64,000 bases of DNA from Adhaeribacter_A terreus (GCF_042657365.1 NZ_JBHSKT010000004.1:124001-188000), one strand, 5' to 3'; positions 40,475-48,247 are shown, numbered from the stretch's first letter. Notes: generated from the letters alone by a model not told the origin. Translations and numbers: made by a program.

Positions 40475-41615
40475 ACGCCGGAACGTTCTGATACATTTTG
40501 GCCAGCGTAGCCGCGGCGTAATCTACTTCTTCTATGGTGTTGTATTTGCTGAACGAGAAACGCACCGCACCACGCTCCGGCGAAACACCCAAAGCCTGCA
40601 ACACGTGCGAACCCGCGTTGGCACCAGAAGTACAAGCACTGCCGCCCGAAGCTGAAATCTTATTGATATCCAAGTTAAACAGCAGCATTTCGTTCATTTC
40701 CGAAGGCGGCAGACTGATGTTCAATACGGTGTACAAACTCTTATCGGCAAACTCCGAATTTCCGTTGAAACGTACGTCTTCTATTTGCGCTTTCAGTTGG
40801 GAAATCATGCGATCTTTCAAGGCCTGAACGTGTTTCTGGTGCTCGGCCATGTCGCGGTAAGCAATTTCCAGGGCTTTGGCCAAGCCAATAATGCCATACA
40901 CGTTTTCGGTACCGCCGCGCATGTTGCGCTCCTGCGAACCGCCGTGCATGAATGGCTGAATTTTCACGTCGCCGTTCACATATAAGAAGCCTACGCCTTT
41001 CGGACCGTGAAATTTATGCGCCGAACCAACCAGGAAATTTACCGGCAAGGTTTGCAGGTCGTGCACGTAATGGCCCATGGTCTGCACGGTATCGGAATGG
41101 AAAATGGCGTCGTGTTTTTTGCAGATCTCCCCAATCGTTTGAATATCGTTCAGGTTGCCGATCTCGTTGTTAGCGTGCATGATGGTTACCAGCGTTTTGC
41201 CGTTCGTAGCCAGCAATTCTTCCAGATGGTTCAGGTCTAAGGCACCGCGTTCGTCGTGCTTTAAGTAGCTTACTTTTATGCCGTCGTTTTTCTCTAAACA
41301 TTCTACCGAGTGCAGCACCGCATGGTGTTCCATTTTGGTAGTAATTACGTGCTTAATGCCCAGGCTGCGCGACGTACTGATAATGGCAGTATTGTCGGCT
41401 TCGGTACCACAGCTGGTAAAGAAAATTTCCGAAGGCGATGCGTGCAGCAAATTAGCAACCGTGCGGCGCGCACCTTCAATAGCCGAACGCACTTGCCTTC
41501 CGTGCCAGTGAATAGACGATGGATTGCCAAAATGTTCGAGCATGTAAGGCGCCATGGCATCAAAAACTTCTTTGTCTAAAGGAGTGGTCGCCGCATTGTC
41601 GAAGTAAACACGCAT
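40473..41615 (-). CDS. Cysteine desulfurase (NifS/IscS-like)
   Basis: 380 residues. PLP enzyme that takes sulfur from cysteine for Fe-S clusters and thiolation. The PLP lysine is Lys201 in GSAHKFHGPKG, the His that stacks on PLP is in TKMEHHAVL, and the persulfide Cys328 is in SGGSACTSGAN, the short-loop form of group I enzymes. The N terminus MRVYFDNAATTPLDKEV is standard. No isc/suf scaffold gene is adjacent, so whether it is IscS- or NifS-like is open. A TATATTTG -7 box lies 82 bases upstream. Confidence 0.93.
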   Translation of the reverse strand: MRVYFDNAATTPLDKEVFDAMAPYMLEHFGNPSSIHWHGRQVRSAIEGARRTVANLLHASPSEIFFTSCGTEADNTAIISTSRSLGIKHVITTKMEHHAVLHSVECLEKNDGIKVSYLKHDERGALDLNHLEELLATNGKTLVTIMHANNEIGNLNDIQTIGEICKKHDAIFHSDTVQTMGHYVHDLQTLPVNFLVGSAHKFHGPKGVGFLYVNGDVKIQPFMHGGSQERNMRGGTENVYGIIGLAKALEIAYRDMAEHQKHVQALKDRMISQLKAQIEDVRFNGNSEFADKSLYTVLNISLPPSEMNEMLLFNLDINKISASGGSACTSGANAGSHVLQALGVSPERGAVRFSFSKYNTIEEVDYAAATLAKMYQNVPA

Positions 41616-41696
41616 ACTTTTTATTTAATTAGAAATTAGAAATCAAAAATTCTTAAATCAGCCCTGCTGAATCGGAAATTCAAAACGAAAGATTTA

Positions 41697-41704
41697 CAAA
41701 TATA
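41697..41704 (-). promoter_or_regulatory. -7 box of the cysteine desulfurase gene
   Basis: Minus strand TATATTTG, exact TAnnTTTG match; leader about 75-80 bases. Confidence 0.5.
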
Positions 41705-41874
41705 AGGTTTTCAACCCTAAATCGTTCCATCTCAAGGTGCTAACTTGCGAAAAATATCCATGAATTACTAAACCCCAGAATGATCATCAAAACCTTCTGG
41801 TCAATTAACCAACGATAAAGATTAAAAAATCTTTACTCTACCTCTAAATTCCACACATATCGCCAGCGCAGCGT

Positions 41875-42093
41875 CCTTCGAAAATCACGTTTGCTAGAAA
41901 GCTAAAATAAAAGAAGCCAGCTACGAAGGTGAATGATACCAGTTTCTGTGAGAGCGGCCTCCAAGCTTACCGGTGGCTTTAGCCAGCCCGGAAGGACAGG
42001 TAAGATTGCAGCCGCGAACGCAGAAACGAAGCCCGCCCGGCTTGAGGGAGAAAATTGCCGATGGAAGTTTAAAGCCACCTGTTTAGCAGAAAC
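41875..42093. ncRNA. Candidate structured element with nested stems
   Basis: Nested complementary segments in order: GTTTCTG (41942-41948) with CAGAAAC (42021-42027); GCGGC (41954) with GCCGC (42011); CTTACC (41966) with GGTAAG (41999); TGGC-TTTA-GCCA at 41974-41985; CC-GGAA-GG at 41988-41995. A hairpin AAGCC/GGCTT lies at 42029-42043. Alternative partners exist further on: AAAGCCACC (42071) can pair with GGTGGCTTT (41972), and a second CAGAAAC is at 42087. This suggests either a structured RNA with two states or an eroded inverted-repeat element. The family is not recognised and the strand is unknown. Confidence 0.35.
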
Positions 42094-42102
42094 AGTATTT
42101 CA

Positions 42103-42129
42103 AAAACGCTATCCTTTGTAGCTCAAAAA
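42103..42129 (+). repeat. 27-bp dispersed element, copy 24
   Basis: Core CGCTATCC, T-block TTTG, spacer TAGCTCA. Confidence 0.75.
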
Positions 42130-42146
42130 CTCAATAGCAAACAAAA

Positions 42147-42186
42147 CTACCAACTTGAAGAGATCTCTCCTTCCGTCGAGATGACG
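42147..42186. repeat. GAGATCTCTCC-family repeat, single arm
   Basis: CTACCAAC, GAGATCTCTCCT and GTCGAGATGACG occur in the same order and nearly the same spacing as in 19915-19955. The opposite arm is absent here. Confidence 0.75.
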
Positions 42187-42264
42187 AAATAAACAGTATG
42201 ATTTGAAGCAAAAAACACAGATATGCGGCTTTATAAGTTCCCTCGACTAGCGCTCGGGATGACG

Positions 42265-42291
42265 AAAACGCTATGCTTTTAAAGCAAAAAA
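42265..42291 (+). repeat. 27-bp dispersed element, copy 25 (runs into glmM terminator)
   Basis: Core CGCTATGC. Its last A-block is the A-tract of the terminator at 42286. Confidence 0.8.
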
Positions 42292-42319
42292 GTCTGAAGC
42301 GTTTCCGCAACAGACTTTT
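42286..42319 (-). terminator. Terminator of glmM
   Basis: AAAAAGTCTG and CAGACTTTT arms with 14 bases between; T6 follows on the minus strand. Confidence 0.8.
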
Positions 42320-42350
42320 CAATTTCTAATTCGTAATTTCTAATTAAAAC

Positions 42351-43739
42351 CTACGCTTTCACCGAAATAATTTCCTTGATATCGGCAATGATCTTATTAG
42401 CCAAATGCTCCGCCGTAGCGTTAGAATCCGATTCGGCGTAGATACGGATGATCGGTTCGGTGTTGGATTTGCGCAGATGAACCCACTCCTTGTCGAACTC
42501 AATTTTAACGCCGTCTATAGTGTTTACCGGTTGCTTTTTGTAGCGATCCTGCATTTGCACCAGCACATCGTCTACGTTAATTTCCGGCGTTAATTCTATC
42601 TTGTTTTTCGAAATATAATAGTTCGGGTAAGAAGCGCGCAAACGGGTCATTCTTAAACCAGATTTTGCCAGGTGCGTCAGGAATAAAGCAATACCAACCA
42701 AAGCATCGCGGCCGTAGTGCAACTCCGGGTAAATAATACCGCCGTTGCCTTCACCCCCAATTACCGCATTCTGCTCTTTCATCATTTTCACCACGTTCAC
42801 TTCACCTACCGCCGAAGCAAAATAGTTGCCGCCGGCTTTTTCGGTTACATCACGTAAAGCTCTGGTAGAAGAAAGGTTGGAAACAGTATTGCCAGCGTTG
42901 TTTTGCAACACGTAATCAGCCACGGCAACCAGCGTATATTCTTCGCCGAACATGCTGCCGTCTTCGCAAACCAAAGCCAGACGATCTACATCCGGATCCA
43001 CTACAATACCCAGATCGAATTTGCCTTTTTCCAGCACGCGGGAAATATCGCGCAGGTTTTCTGGCAGCGGCTCGGGGTTGTGGGCAAAATTACCGTCGGG
43101 CTCGCAGTAAAGTTTTTCTATTTGGGTAACGCCAAGGGCTTCTAAAAGTAAAGGCACTGCAATTCCTCCGGAAGAGTTTACGGCATCTACCACTACTTTA
43201 AAGTTCTTGGCTTTTATAGCTTCCACATCTACCAGCGGCAGATTGGTTATGGCTTTTATGTGCTTTTTCAGGAAATCGGCGGTGGTATATTTTCCGAGTT
43301 TGGTTACCTGCGCAAATTCAAAATCTTCGCTTTCGCCAATTTCCAGCACCAGTTTGCCTTCTTCGTCGTTAATAAATTCGCCTTTATCGTTCAGCAGTTT
43401 CAGCGCGTTCCACTGTTTTGGGTTGTGGCTGGCCGTAAGAATAATGCCGCCGCCAGCTTTTTTAGCCGGAACCGCCATTTCTACGGTTGGCGTAGTGCTC
43501 AGGCCGAGATCAATTACATTAATGCCCATGCCCTGCAACGTTGCCGCCACCAGTTTACTCACCATTTCGCCGGAAAGCCGGGCATCGCGCCCAATAACAA
43601 TCGTATTGTTCTGGGTGGTCTGCAAGACCCACGCCCCGAAAGCAGCGGCGTATTTCACTACATCAACCGGCGTTAAAGCATCGCCTGCCTTACCGCCAAT
43701 TGTTCCTCTGATTCCTGAAATTGATTTTATTAATGCCAC
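42351..43739 (-). CDS. glmM: Phosphoglucosamine mutase
   Basis: 462 residues of the alpha-D-phosphohexomutase family. It interconverts glucosamine-6- and -1-phosphate for UDP-GlcNAc synthesis. The phosphoserine is Ser104 in ILTASHNPKQWNALK, the Mg2+ loop is VVDPDVDRLAL, the sugar-binding loop is GGEGNGGIIYPELHYGRDA, and the phosphate-binding loop is RKSNTEPIIRIYAE. GlmM rather than PGM/PMM is favoured by length and the SISGIRGT start, as usual in Bacteroidota, but a mixed-substrate mutase cannot be excluded. Monocistronic. Confidence 0.9.
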   Translation of the reverse strand: MALIKSISGIRGTIGGKAGDALTPVDVVKYAAAFGAWVLQTTQNNTIVIGRDARLSGEMVSKLVAATLQGMGINVIDLGLSTTPTVEMAVPAKKAGGGIILTASHNPKQWNALKLLNDKGEFINDEEGKLVLEIGESEDFEFAQVTKLGKYTTADFLKKHIKAITNLPLVDVEAIKAKNFKVVVDAVNSSGGIAVPLLLEALGVTQIEKLYCEPDGNFAHNPEPLPENLRDISRVLEKGKFDLGIVVDPDVDRLALVCEDGSMFGEEYTLVAVADYVLQNNAGNTVSNLSSTRALRDVTEKAGGNYFASAVGEVNVVKMMKEQNAVIGGEGNGGIIYPELHYGRDALVGIALFLTHLAKSGLRMTRLRASYPNYYISKNKIELTPEINVDDVLVQMQDRYKKQPVNTIDGVKIEFDKEWVHLRKSNTEPIIRIYAESDSNATAEHLANKIIADIKEIISVKA

Positions 43740-43892
43740 GAATTATCTGTTTTTAATCAGGTGCAAAAGTAATGAATTCAAGCTGAAAGCAATAAGAAAT
43801 TTGCAAGCTCTTTTTAGTTCGGTTTTATATTAAATATAGATTTTAAGCTATAAAAGCTTTATTCTGCTCCATTCCTTCTATATAGTAATTCT

Positions 43893-43931
43893 TAAACGCT
43901 ATACTTTTTACCGCAAAAAGTATAGCGTTTC
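43893..43931. repeat. 27-bp dispersed element, mirror pair (copies 26 and 27)
   Basis: Two copies with identical core CGCTATAC face each other and share the middle T4-N7-A4 section. The result is a perfect 16-bp stem (AAACGCTATACTTTTT, 43894-43909, with its complement 43915-43930) and a 5-base loop ACCGC. It is in the divergent gap between glmM and mazG. Confidence 0.85.
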
Positions 43932-43962
43932 TTTTCCGCCCCAGGCTCCTGCAAAACCTTTG

Positions 43963-43970
43963 TATATTTG
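43963..43970 (+). promoter_or_regulatory. -7 box directly before mazG
   Basis: TATATTTG, exact TAnnTTTG match, ends only 4 bases before the ATG. With the usual distance to the start point, the mRNA would begin at or inside the start codon. Confidence 0.5.
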
Positions 43971-43974
43971 CCTT

Positions 43975-44793
43975 ATGGAAAATACTGTTTTTGCCGATTC
44001 GGCCCGTGGCCGCCAGCTAAGTGCTTTTAACCGTTTGCTCGACGTTTTAGACGATCTGCGTGAAAAATGCCCCTGGGATAAAAAGCAAACCCTGCAAAGC
44101 CTGCGCCACCTCACCATAGAAGAAACCTACGAACTTTCCGACGCCATTATGAAGCAGAATATGCCCGAACTCAAAAAAGAGATCGGCGATATTATGCTGC
44201 ACATGATTTTCTACGCCAAAATTGCTTCCGAAACCAACATCTTCGACTTGGCCGATGTTTTGAACGCGCAATGCGATAAACTTATTTTCCGGCACCCGCA
44301 CATTTACGGCGATGTAAAAGCGGAAACCGAAGAGCAGGTAAAACAGAACTGGGAACAATTAAAATTAAAAGAAGGCAATAAATCTGTATTAGGAGGCGTT
44401 CCTGTCTCGTTGCCGGCATTGGTAAAAGCCATGCGCATTCAGGAAAAAGCGCGCGGCGCCGGTTTCGATTGGGAGAAAAAAGAACAGGTATGGGAAAAAG
44501 TGGAGGAAGAACTCTCGGAATTTAAAGAAGAATTTAACCTGGCCGAGCCGGAAAAAGTAGATCGTGAACGCGCCAGCGGCGAATTTGGCGACCTGTTGTT
44601 TTCACTGGTAAACTTTGCCCGCTTCATCGATATTAACCCGGAAGAAGCGCTGGAAAAAACCAATTTGAAATTCATTCAGCGGTTTAATTTTTTAGAAACC
44701 GAAGCGGCTAAAGACGGTAAAGAACTGCGCAATATGAGCCTGGCCGAGATGGATGAATATTGGAATAAAGCCAAAAAATTGGGCCGGAATTAA
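43975..44793 (+). CDS. mazG: Nucleoside triphosphate pyrophosphohydrolase MazG
   Basis: 272 residues from ATG 43975. It contains two MazG repeats of the all-alpha NTP-PPase fold. Repeat 1 has LREKCPWDKKQTLQSLRHLT and EETYELSDAI with KKEIGDIMLHMIFYAKIA; repeat 2 has GFDWEKKEQVWEKVEEELSE and GEFGDLLFSLVNFARF. The E-E-x-x-E / E-x-x-D residues bind Mg2+. It hydrolyses NTPs or dNTPs to NMP and pyrophosphate, cleaning altered nucleotides and lowering ppGpp under stress in E. coli. No mazEF is nearby. Confidence 0.93.
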   Translation: MENTVFADSARGRQLSAFNRLLDVLDDLREKCPWDKKQTLQSLRHLTIEETYELSDAIMKQNMPELKKEIGDIMLHMIFYAKIASETNIFDLADVLNAQCDKLIFRHPHIYGDVKAETEEQVKQNWEQLKLKEGNKSVLGGVPVSLPALVKAMRIQEKARGAGFDWEKKEQVWEKVEEELSEFKEEFNLAEPEKVDRERASGEFGDLLFSLVNFARFIDINPEEALEKTNLKFIQRFNFLETEAAKDGKELRNMSLAEMDEYWNKAKKLGRN

Positions 44794-44823
44794 AAAAAGT
44801 TACCGCAAAAAATAAACTTATTT

Positions 44824-44873
44824 GGCGGTTTTGCTGTCTGTATTTGCAATTGCTATTTGTCAGCAAAACCGCC
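44824..44873 (+). terminator. Hairpin downstream of mazG
   Basis: GGCGGTTTTGCTG (44824-44836) and CAGCAAAACCGCC (44861-44873) make a perfect 13-bp stem with a 24-base loop. There is no T-run, so it may protect the mRNA 3' end or be a factor-dependent stop. Confidence 0.5.
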
Positions 44874-44881
44874 GCCGGGAA

Positions 44882-44908
44882 AAAATGGTATCCTTTTCCC
44901 ACTCCAAA
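44882..44908 (+). repeat. 27-bp dispersed element, copy 28
   Basis: Core TGGTATCC, last block CAAA. Eight bases after the mazG hairpin. Confidence 0.7.
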
Positions 44909-45028
44909 CTACCTATCTGAACTGTGAAAATTAAAGCGGCCCAAAACTGAATATTTTATTTAGTATGCATGCCGAATTGTTAAATTAATCTCAATTTTTA
45001 TAGCTTTACCGCTAAATAAAGAATTGAA

Positions 45029-45060
45029 TTTGGCAGAAACTCTGAATTTGATTAGGTTTG
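45029..45060 (+). promoter_or_regulatory. Promoter of the exbB-exbD-tonB operon
   Basis: TTTG (45029-45032), 20 bases, TAGGTTTG (45053-45060). Both boxes match the Bacteroidota -33/-7 consensus at the expected spacing, the best match in the window. It predicts a start near 45066 and a leader of about 135 bases. Confidence 0.7.
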
Positions 45061-45119
45061 TACGTTACGAATAGCCGTTTTACGGAATTTAAACCTTTAT
45101 TCAGGGTATTAGTTTTAAC

Positions 45120-45146
45120 AAAACGGTATACGTTCGAACCAAAAAA
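45120..45146 (+). repeat. 27-bp dispersed element, copy 29 (degenerate)
   Basis: Core CGGTATAC; the T-block reads GTTC. It would lie within the exbB leader RNA. Confidence 0.55.
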
Positions 45147-45201
45147 ATAAAACAAACAACTAAAACAACCCAAAACAATTAACATTTAATTTTTAACAAC
45201 A

Positions 45202-46071
45202 ATGGAAAAAAAGATTGCAGTAAACAAAGATGCAACCAAAAGCACTACTGACAGCGGCAAATCCGGCTCTATGTTCGCTACGTTGGCTATTCCGATCGCG
45301 ATAGTAGCTGCGATTATTATTTATATGTTCATTTTAGGTAACCCGGCTAACTTTGAAGGTGGCGACACCAACAATCACCCACTGCCAGGTAACGTATTAG
45401 GTATTGTTTACAAAGGTGGTTTCATCGTACCAATCCTGATCGCCCTTCTGATCATGGTATTAGCTTTCGGTATCGAGCGTTTCTTAACCATCAGCAAAGC
45501 AAAAGGTTCTAAAGGTATCGAAGGTTTCGTTCGTACTATCCGCATGAAACTGAACCAGCACGATGTAAACGGCGCTATGGCTGCCTGCGATGCGCAGAAA
45601 GGTTCTGTAGCTAACGTAGTAAAAGCTGGTCTGCACAAATACAAAGAAATGGTAGCCGACAACTCTCTGCCGAAAGATCAGAAAGTATTGGCTATTCAGA
45701 AAGAAATTGAAGAAACTACTGCCCTTGAGTTACCAATGCTGGAGAAAAACCTGGTTATCATTTCAACCATCGCTTCTATTGCAACCCTGGTAGGTCTGAT
45801 CGGTACAGTACTTGGTATGATCAAGGCGTTCTCGGCTCTCTCCGCCGGTGGTGCTCCTGATGCAGTAGGTCTGGCAAACGGTATCTCTGAAGCGCTTATC
45901 AACACCGCTCTTGGTATTACCGGTTCGGCTATCGCGATCATCGCTTATAACTTCTTCACCAGCAAAATTGATGAATTAACCTACTCTATCGATGAGGCTG
46001 GTTTCTCTATCATCCAAACGTTCGCTTCCCAGGAAGGCAACACAACTACAAAAGCGCCTTACAACGCTTAA
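45202..46071 (+). CDS. exbB: ExbB/TolQ/MotA-family proton channel protein
   Basis: 289 residues. An N-terminal membrane segment (about residues 27-45, LAIPIAIVAAIIIYMFILG) precedes the usual three: about 75-92, 185-205 and 220-245. The MotA_ExbB domain has IISTIASIATLVGLIGTVLGM and GISEALINTALGITGSAIAIIAY with the conserved Thr lining the proton path. With ExbD it uses the proton gradient to energise TonB. First gene of an operon with two exbD and a tonB; 25 bases separate it from exbD1. The ATG is preceded by AACAACA, typical A-rich initiation. Confidence 0.93.
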   Translation: MEKKIAVNKDATKSTTDSGKSGSMFATLAIPIAIVAAIIIYMFILGNPANFEGGDTNNHPLPGNVLGIVYKGGFIVPILIALLIMVLAFGIERFLTISKAKGSKGIEGFVRTIRMKLNQHDVNGAMAACDAQKGSVANVVKAGLHKYKEMVADNSLPKDQKVLAIQKEIEETTALELPMLEKNLVIISTIASIATLVGLIGTVLGMIKAFSALSAGGAPDAVGLANGISEALINTALGITGSAIAIIAYNFFTSKIDELTYSIDEAGFSIIQTFASQEGNTTTKAPYNA

Positions 46072-46096
46072 TTTCTAAAACTGCAGATTTTAAAAT

Positions 46097-46711
46097 ATGC
46101 CTAAAGTTAAAGTACATCGGACCAGTCCTTCACTGGATATGACTCCCATGGTTGACTTGGCGTTCCTGCTGGTAACATTCTTTATGTTAACAGCTACACC
46201 TTCGCAGGAAGAAAAGTTGATTGTCGATACCCCTTCTTCTATTTCGGAAATTAAGCTTCCCGAAAAAGACGTTATTACGATAACAATTGGAAGTGACAAC
46301 CGCGTTTTTTACGGCGTAGATGGCCAACCAACCAGACTCAGTCTCCTCGATAAGATGGGCGCCAAATACAATGTTTCTTTTACAGAAAATGAAAGGAGAA
46401 CATTTGAGTTAACCAACAGCTTCGGTATGCCGATGGCGGGTTTGAAATCGTATCTGGCAATGACCCCGGAACAGCGTAAAAAAATAACCCAACCCGGAAT
46501 TCCTTTCGATTCGGTTAAAAATGAATTAGGCGACTGGGTGCTGCAAACCCGTTTAACTAATCCGGATGTGGTAGTGGCCATTAAAGGCGACCAAAGCACC
46601 GACGTGCCAACCATTCAGCGGATTATCGAAGTGTTGCAGGAGAAAAAGGTAAACAGATTTAACCTGATTACCGACATGGAAATGAAACCTTCTAACTACA
46701 AACCGAGATAA
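46097..46711 (+). CDS. exbD: ExbD-like protein 1
   Basis: 204 residues. One N-terminal membrane helix follows the cytoplasmic tail: SLDMTPMVDLAFLLVTFFML, with the essential proton-carrying Asp in MVDLAF. The periplasmic part is longer than E. coli ExbD (141 residues) because of a middle insertion, about residues 85-150 (FTENERRTFELTNSFGMPM onward). It ends DVPTIQRIIEVLQEKKVNRF, the common ExbD fold. The gap to exbD2 is 4 bases, so they are co-translated. Confidence 0.92.
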   Translation: MPKVKVHRTSPSLDMTPMVDLAFLLVTFFMLTATPSQEEKLIVDTPSSISEIKLPEKDVITITIGSDNRVFYGVDGQPTRLSLLDKMGAKYNVSFTENERRTFELTNSFGMPMAGLKSYLAMTPEQRKKITQPGIPFDSVKNELGDWVLQTRLTNPDVVVAIKGDQSTDVPTIQRIIEVLQEKKVNRFNLITDMEMKPSNYKPR

Positions 46712-46715
46712 GAAG

Positions 46716-47255
46716 ATGGCTGAAATACAACCAAAAGGTGACGGTGGAGGCAAAGGCGGGAAGAAACGGGCTAAGAAAATGTCGACCAAGATCGACATGA
46801 CGCCAATGGTAGACTTAGCATTCCTTTTGCTTACCTTCTTCATGCTCACCACCACCTTCAACAAACCACAGACCATGGAAATAAACATGCCTGTGAAAGA
46901 CGTTAAGGAAGAAGATCGTAATGAACTTAAAGCTTCCGAGGCATTGACGGTGATCTTAGGTAAAGACGATAAAGTTTATTATTACCAGGGATTGAACGAC
47001 GGCAAATCGCAACCAGAACTGAAAACCACTGACTTCTCCGATAAAGGGATCCGTCAGGTTTTACTGGATCTGGGTCGTACCATTCCGAAGCTTACCGTAT
47101 TGATTAAACCGGTAAAAACGGCGCGCTACAAAAACATAGTGGATATTCTGGATGAAATGAACATTACGAATACCCGCCGTTATGCGCTCGTTGATATGTC
47201 TGACCTTGATACGAAATTATTGGAAACTGTAACCGGCGCGCCTGATGGAAAATAA
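46716..47255 (+). CDS. exbD: ExbD-like protein 2
   Basis: 179 residues. The tail is rich in Gly and Lys (GDGGGKGGKKRAKKMSTKID) and is followed by MTPMVDLAFLLLTFFMLTTTF, with the proton-carrying Asp. The periplasmic domain contains LTVILGKDDKVYYYQG and KNIVDILDEMNITNTRRYAL. Two unlike ExbD subunits next to one ExbB are usual in this phylum. It overlaps tonB by 11 bases. Confidence 0.92.
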   Translation: MAEIQPKGDGGGKGGKKRAKKMSTKIDMTPMVDLAFLLLTFFMLTTTFNKPQTMEINMPVKDVKEEDRNELKASEALTVILGKDDKVYYYQGLNDGKSQPELKTTDFSDKGIRQVLLDLGRTIPKLTVLIKPVKTARYKNIVDILDEMNITNTRRYALVDMSDLDTKLLETVTGAPDGK

Positions 47256-48066
47256 GAATTATGCCAACGCCACCCTCGACGACATTGTTTTTGAGGGCCG
47301 CAACCGCGAATACGGTGCCTACATGCTCCGTAAGGTTTACACCAAACACGTAACCCGCGGTCTGATCATTGCTATTGCTTTGTTCATGATCTTCCTGGCT
47401 GCTCCGGTAATTTCCAAATACATTTTCAAGGAAGAAGTAGTAGAAGAGCACGTAGCTGTAGTAGACGTAAACACATTAGCGGAACCACCGCCAATTGATA
47501 AAACAACGCCACCACCACCACCACCGCCACCGCCAGCGGAACCACCACCCCCACCGGTACAAAAAACCATTAAGTTTACGCCGCCGGTAATTAAAAAGGA
47601 TGAGGAAGTGCGGAAGGAAGAAGTGCCGGACGTGCAAGAGCTGAAAGAAGCTGCCGTAGACGTAAAAACGCAGGAAGGTACCACAACCAAGCCAGATCTT
47701 TCAGGACTGGAAGGCACCGGAGATGCAGTAGTAGCGGATGTGGTAGAAGACAAAGTTTTTGAATTCGTGGAGCAGCAGCCGGAATTTCCGGGCGGGCAGG
47801 AAGCGATGATGAAATTCTTAGGCCAGAACATTCGTTACCCATCGGTAGCGCAACGTAATGGTCTGGAAGGCCGGGTTATCCTTTCTTTCGTAGTAGACCA
47901 GAACGGTGAAATTTCAGATATTAAAATTCTGAAACCACTGGGCGGCGGTACCGACGAAGAAGCGATCCGGGTAGTAAAAACAATGCCGAAGTGGCGCCCT
48001 GGTAAACAGAACGGCCGCGCGGTAAAAGTTAAATTTACCCTGCCGGTTCTCTTCAGCATTAAATAA
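47245..48066 (+). CDS. tonB: TonB 1, energy transducer
   Basis: 273 residues. A cytoplasmic N terminus typical of Bacteroidota TonB (ATLDDIVFEGRNREYGAYML) precedes one membrane helix (about residues 35-57). A Pro-rich spacer follows (PPIDKTTPPPPPPPPPAEPP), then a Glu/Val linker, then the TonB_C domain from about residue 175: FPGGQEAMMKFLGQNIRYP, GRVILSFVVDQNGEIS and a final WRPGKQNGRAVKVKFTLPV. It brings energy from ExbBD to TonB-dependent outer-membrane receptors. The start lies inside exbD2. Confidence 0.93.
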   Translation: MENKNYANATLDDIVFEGRNREYGAYMLRKVYTKHVTRGLIIAIALFMIFLAAPVISKYIFKEEVVEEHVAVVDVNTLAEPPPIDKTTPPPPPPPPPAEPPPPPVQKTIKFTPPVIKKDEEVRKEEVPDVQELKEAAVDVKTQEGTTTKPDLSGLEGTGDAVVADVVEDKVFEFVEQQPEFPGGQEAMMKFLGQNIRYPSVAQRNGLEGRVILSFVVDQNGEISDIKILKPLGGGTDEEAIRVVKTMPKWRPGKQNGRAVKVKFTLPVLFSIK

Positions 48067-48089
48067 TAATTAAGAAATATCTAATTCAT

Positions 48090-48123
48090 AAAAAACTCCG
48101 GGCTGCTTGGTCCGGAGTTTTTT
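48090..48123 (+). terminator. Terminator of the exbB operon
   Basis: AAAAAACTCCGG and CCGGAGTTTTTT arms, 24 bases past the tonB stop. The same stem is found after tonB 2 at 49271. Confidence 0.85.
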
Positions 48124-48144
48124 CGTTTAAAAGCATACCGTTTT
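48118..48144 (-). repeat. 27-bp dispersed element, copy 30 (fused to terminator)
   Basis: Reverse orientation with core CGGTATGC. Its first T-block is the T-run of the terminator. Confidence 0.8.
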
Positions 48145-48150
48145 ACACAC

Positions 48151-48187
48151 AAACCTCACAGGTTTCAGAAACCTGTGAGGTTTTTTT
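48151..48187 (+). terminator. Second terminator-like hairpin
   Basis: AAACCTCACAGGTTT and AAACCTGTGAGGTTT form a 15-bp perfect stem with a 3-base loop, then T7. The outer part resembles the rng terminator at 2541. Confidence 0.8.
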
Positions 48188-48220
48188 ATTGCGCACCTTT
48201 TCCTTTAAACCACAATGAAA

Positions 48221-48247
48221 AAAACGCTATAGTTTTCAGTAAAAAAA
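48221..48247 (+). repeat. 27-bp dispersed element, copy 31
   Basis: Core CGCTATAG, spacer CAGTAAA. Confidence 0.8.

Larger units (their letters stand above)
41616..42350. other. Long intergenic region, 735 bases
   Basis: From left to right (plus coordinates): desulfurase promoter (41697), an unexplained stem-rich block (41875-42093), a 27-bp element (42103), a GAGATCTCTCC repeat (42147-42186), a GCTCGGGATGAC-type word (42247-42264), another 27-bp element and the glmM terminator. A 62-codon plus-strand frame at 41933-42121 has no recognisable features. Confidence 0.7.
44794..45201. other. Intergenic region upstream of exbB, 408 bases
   Basis: Contains a strong hairpin after mazG (44824-44873), a 27-bp element (44882), the exbB promoter (45029-45060), a degenerate 27-bp element (45120), and an A-rich ribosome-entry stretch just before the exbB ATG. 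Confidence 0.7.

Noticed and set aside
41988..41995. GGAA tetraloop resembling the SRP RNA domain IV tip
   Set aside because: The flanking symmetric and asymmetric loop sequences of SRP RNA are missing on both sides, so no 4.5S RNA call is made. tmRNA, RNase P and cobalamin-riboswitch signatures were also absent.
41933..42121. 62-codon plus-strand frame in the long gap
   Set aside because: No recognisable motif; the DNA is better described by its nested complementary segments.
45061..45201. Riboswitch in the long exbB leader
   Set aside because: No known aptamer core (TPP, cobalamin, SAM, FMN) is visible; the leader is AT-rich and holds only a degenerate 27-bp element.
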